Source of the DNA: Acidiferrobacteraceae bacterium
Lineage (GTDB): Bacteria; Pseudomonadota; Gammaproteobacteria; Acidiferrobacterales; SZUA-150
Assembly: GCA_003228915.1 (NCBI GenBank)
Contig: QIGL01000039.1
Location: 1 to 60,256 of the forward strand
Direction of reading: 5' to 3'
DNA length: 60,256 nucleotides
Positions 58,930-60,256 of the stretch are shown one piece after another. The first letter of the stretch is position 1. The number at the start of each line of letters is the position of its first letter. The notes below the pieces were generated by a model. It ran no database searches. It was not told the origin of the DNA and was given only the letters and a program-made list of their open reading frames with translations. Made by a program: the position numbers and the translations under genes.

Positions 58930-60027
58930 ATGCCTGATTTCAGCGCTAAAATTTTAACCTGGTTCGACAGTTACGGGCGTAAAAATCTACCGTGGCAACG
59001 AAACAAGGATCCCTATCGGATCTGGCTGTCGGAAATTATGTTGCAGCAAACCCAGGTCAAAACAGTCATCCCCTATTTCGAAAAATTTATTCAGGTCTTT
59101 CCGGATGTCAAATCCCTGGCCACGGCCGACCTCGACCAGGTGTTACATCTCTGGACCGGCCTGGGTTATTACGCCCGGGCACGTAACCTGCACAAGACCG
59201 CAAAAATTATTTGTGAAAATTACGGCGAACACTTCCCGCAGTCTTTTGATGAAGTGCTAACGCTTCCTGGCATTGGTCGCTCCACCGCCGGCGCGGTCCT
59301 GTCCCTGGCCCACGACCAGCACCAGGTAATACTCGATGGTAATGTCAAACGGGTGCTGGCCCGTTTTCACGGCATAACCGGCTGGCCCGGTAATAAAAAA
59401 GTAGAAAATCAACTTTGGCAACATGCGACCAAACACACACCACGAAAACGAGTAGCGCAATACAACCAGGCGATCATGGACCTGGGTGCCACTGTCTGCA
59501 CCCGCAGCCAACCGGATTGCGGGCCCTGCCCCGTTACTAAAAAATGTTACGCCCGGTTAAACGGTGAACAAAAAAATTACCCCGGGTCAAAACCCCGGGT
59601 ATCCCTGCCACAAAAAAATGTGGTCATGGCCATGATCCAGAATGATCAAAATGAAGTCTTGTTGTTACAACGGCCCCCAACAGGTATCTGGGGTGGTTTA
59701 TGGTGTTTCCCGGAACTTGAGCAGGCTGCAACAAAAAACCCGGATCGGGACATGGACGAGACAAATAATAAAACAGACGATATTACTGGCTGGGCTAAAA
59801 GAACACTGGATATTGAAATAACCACCAACCCTGCCTGGCCAACCATGAAACACAGCTTTACCCATTTTCACCTGACCATCACGCCAGTACCCGCACGGTT
59901 ACTGCGTTTGCGGCCTGGGATCATGGAGAACCCGGGGGCAGTCTGGTATAACCCCTGCAAGCCGGATCAACGGGGCCTTGCCGCCCCGGTGAAAAAACTA
60001 CTTGAAAAATTAGGGGAGAAACAATGA
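58930..60027 (+). CDS. mutY: A/G-specific adenine glycosylase (ORF opens 58798)
   Basis: [69 protein letters not shown]; 4Fe-4S CxxxxxxCxxCxxxxxC; C-terminal NUDIX-like. Confidence 0.97.
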   Translation: MPDFSAKILTWFDSYGRKNLPWQRNKDPYRIWLSEIMLQQTQVKTVIPYFEKFIQVFPDVKSLATADLDQVLHLWTGLGYYARARNLHKTAKIICENYGEHFPQSFDEVLTLPGIGRSTAGAVLSLAHDQHQVILDGNVKRVLARFHGITGWPGNKKVENQLWQHATKHTPRKRVAQYNQAIMDLGATVCTRSQPDCGPCPVTKKCYARLNGEQKNYPGSKPRVSLPQKNVVMAMIQNDQNEVLLLQRPPTGIWGGLWCFPELEQAATKNPDRDMDETNNKTDDITGWAKRTLDIEITTNPAWPTMKHSFTHFHLTITPVPARLLRLRPGIMENPGAVWYNPCKPDQRGLAAPVKKLLEKLGEKQ

Positions 60028-60256
60028 CGCGAATGGTGCAATGCGTAAAACTGGGCAAAGAAGCGCCGGGCCTGGAACGGCCGGTTTACCCCGGTGAGCT
60101 GGGCCAGAAAATATGGGACCAGGTCTCCCAGGAAGCCTGGCAATTATGGCTCAAACACCAAACCATCCTTATTAATGAAAACCGGCTTAGCCCGGTAGAC
60201 CCTAAATCCCGGGCAATACTGGTGAAAGAGATGGAAAACTTCTTTTTTGGTGATGG
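60024..60256 (+). CDS. yggX: Probable Fe(2+)-trafficking protein YggX (truncated by window end)
   Basis: [59 protein letters not shown] overlap with mutY. Confidence 0.95.
   Translation, partial: MTRMVQCVKLGKEAPGLERPVYPGELGQKIWDQVSQEAWQLWLKHQTILINENRLSPVDPKSRAILVKEMENFFFGD

Noticed and set aside
59577-59602. CCCCGGGTCAAAACCCCGGGT repeat/palindrome
   Set aside because: It lies inside mutY ([12 protein letters not shown]) and is explained by coding sequence; no termination context.

Overview
The window is 60,256 bp of a gammaproteobacterial-type chromosome, densely coding and mostly housekeeping. Recognisable blocks are: plsC–gmhB–MazG-like–glyS–glyQ; mtgA; a PP-loop thiolase plus TusA plus CDF transporter; glnA–glnL–glnG with a sigma54/NtrC promoter; ygfB–pepP–ubiH–ubiI; zapA–6S RNA–ygfA; ilvA/rpiA; a TRAP transporter with a TatT-like component; greB; two divergent eukaryotic-like Ser/Thr kinases; a B12-binding radical SAM protein; uppP; lexA with a degenerate Y-family polymerase; trmB–thiG–thiS; tRNA-Gly(CCC); AsmA; mutY–yggX. 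I see no CRISPR array, prophage, intact IS or defence island. The most interesting signals are: (1) four TIR-bounded MITE-like elements placed just after stop codons; (2) a second family of ~45–75 bp hairpin repeats nested inside them, plus one solo copy; (3) a LexA with an unusual recognition helix and a candidate GAACATATGTTC-type operator, co-oriented with an apparently catalytically dead Y-family polymerase; (4) two further putative pseudoenzymes (M48-like and MBL-fold) with lost metal-binding motifs; (5) a Shine-Dalgarno-led overlapping microORF pair absent from the ORF track; (6) a textbook NtrC/sigma54 glnA control region. All family names come from reading motifs by eye; no database search was run.
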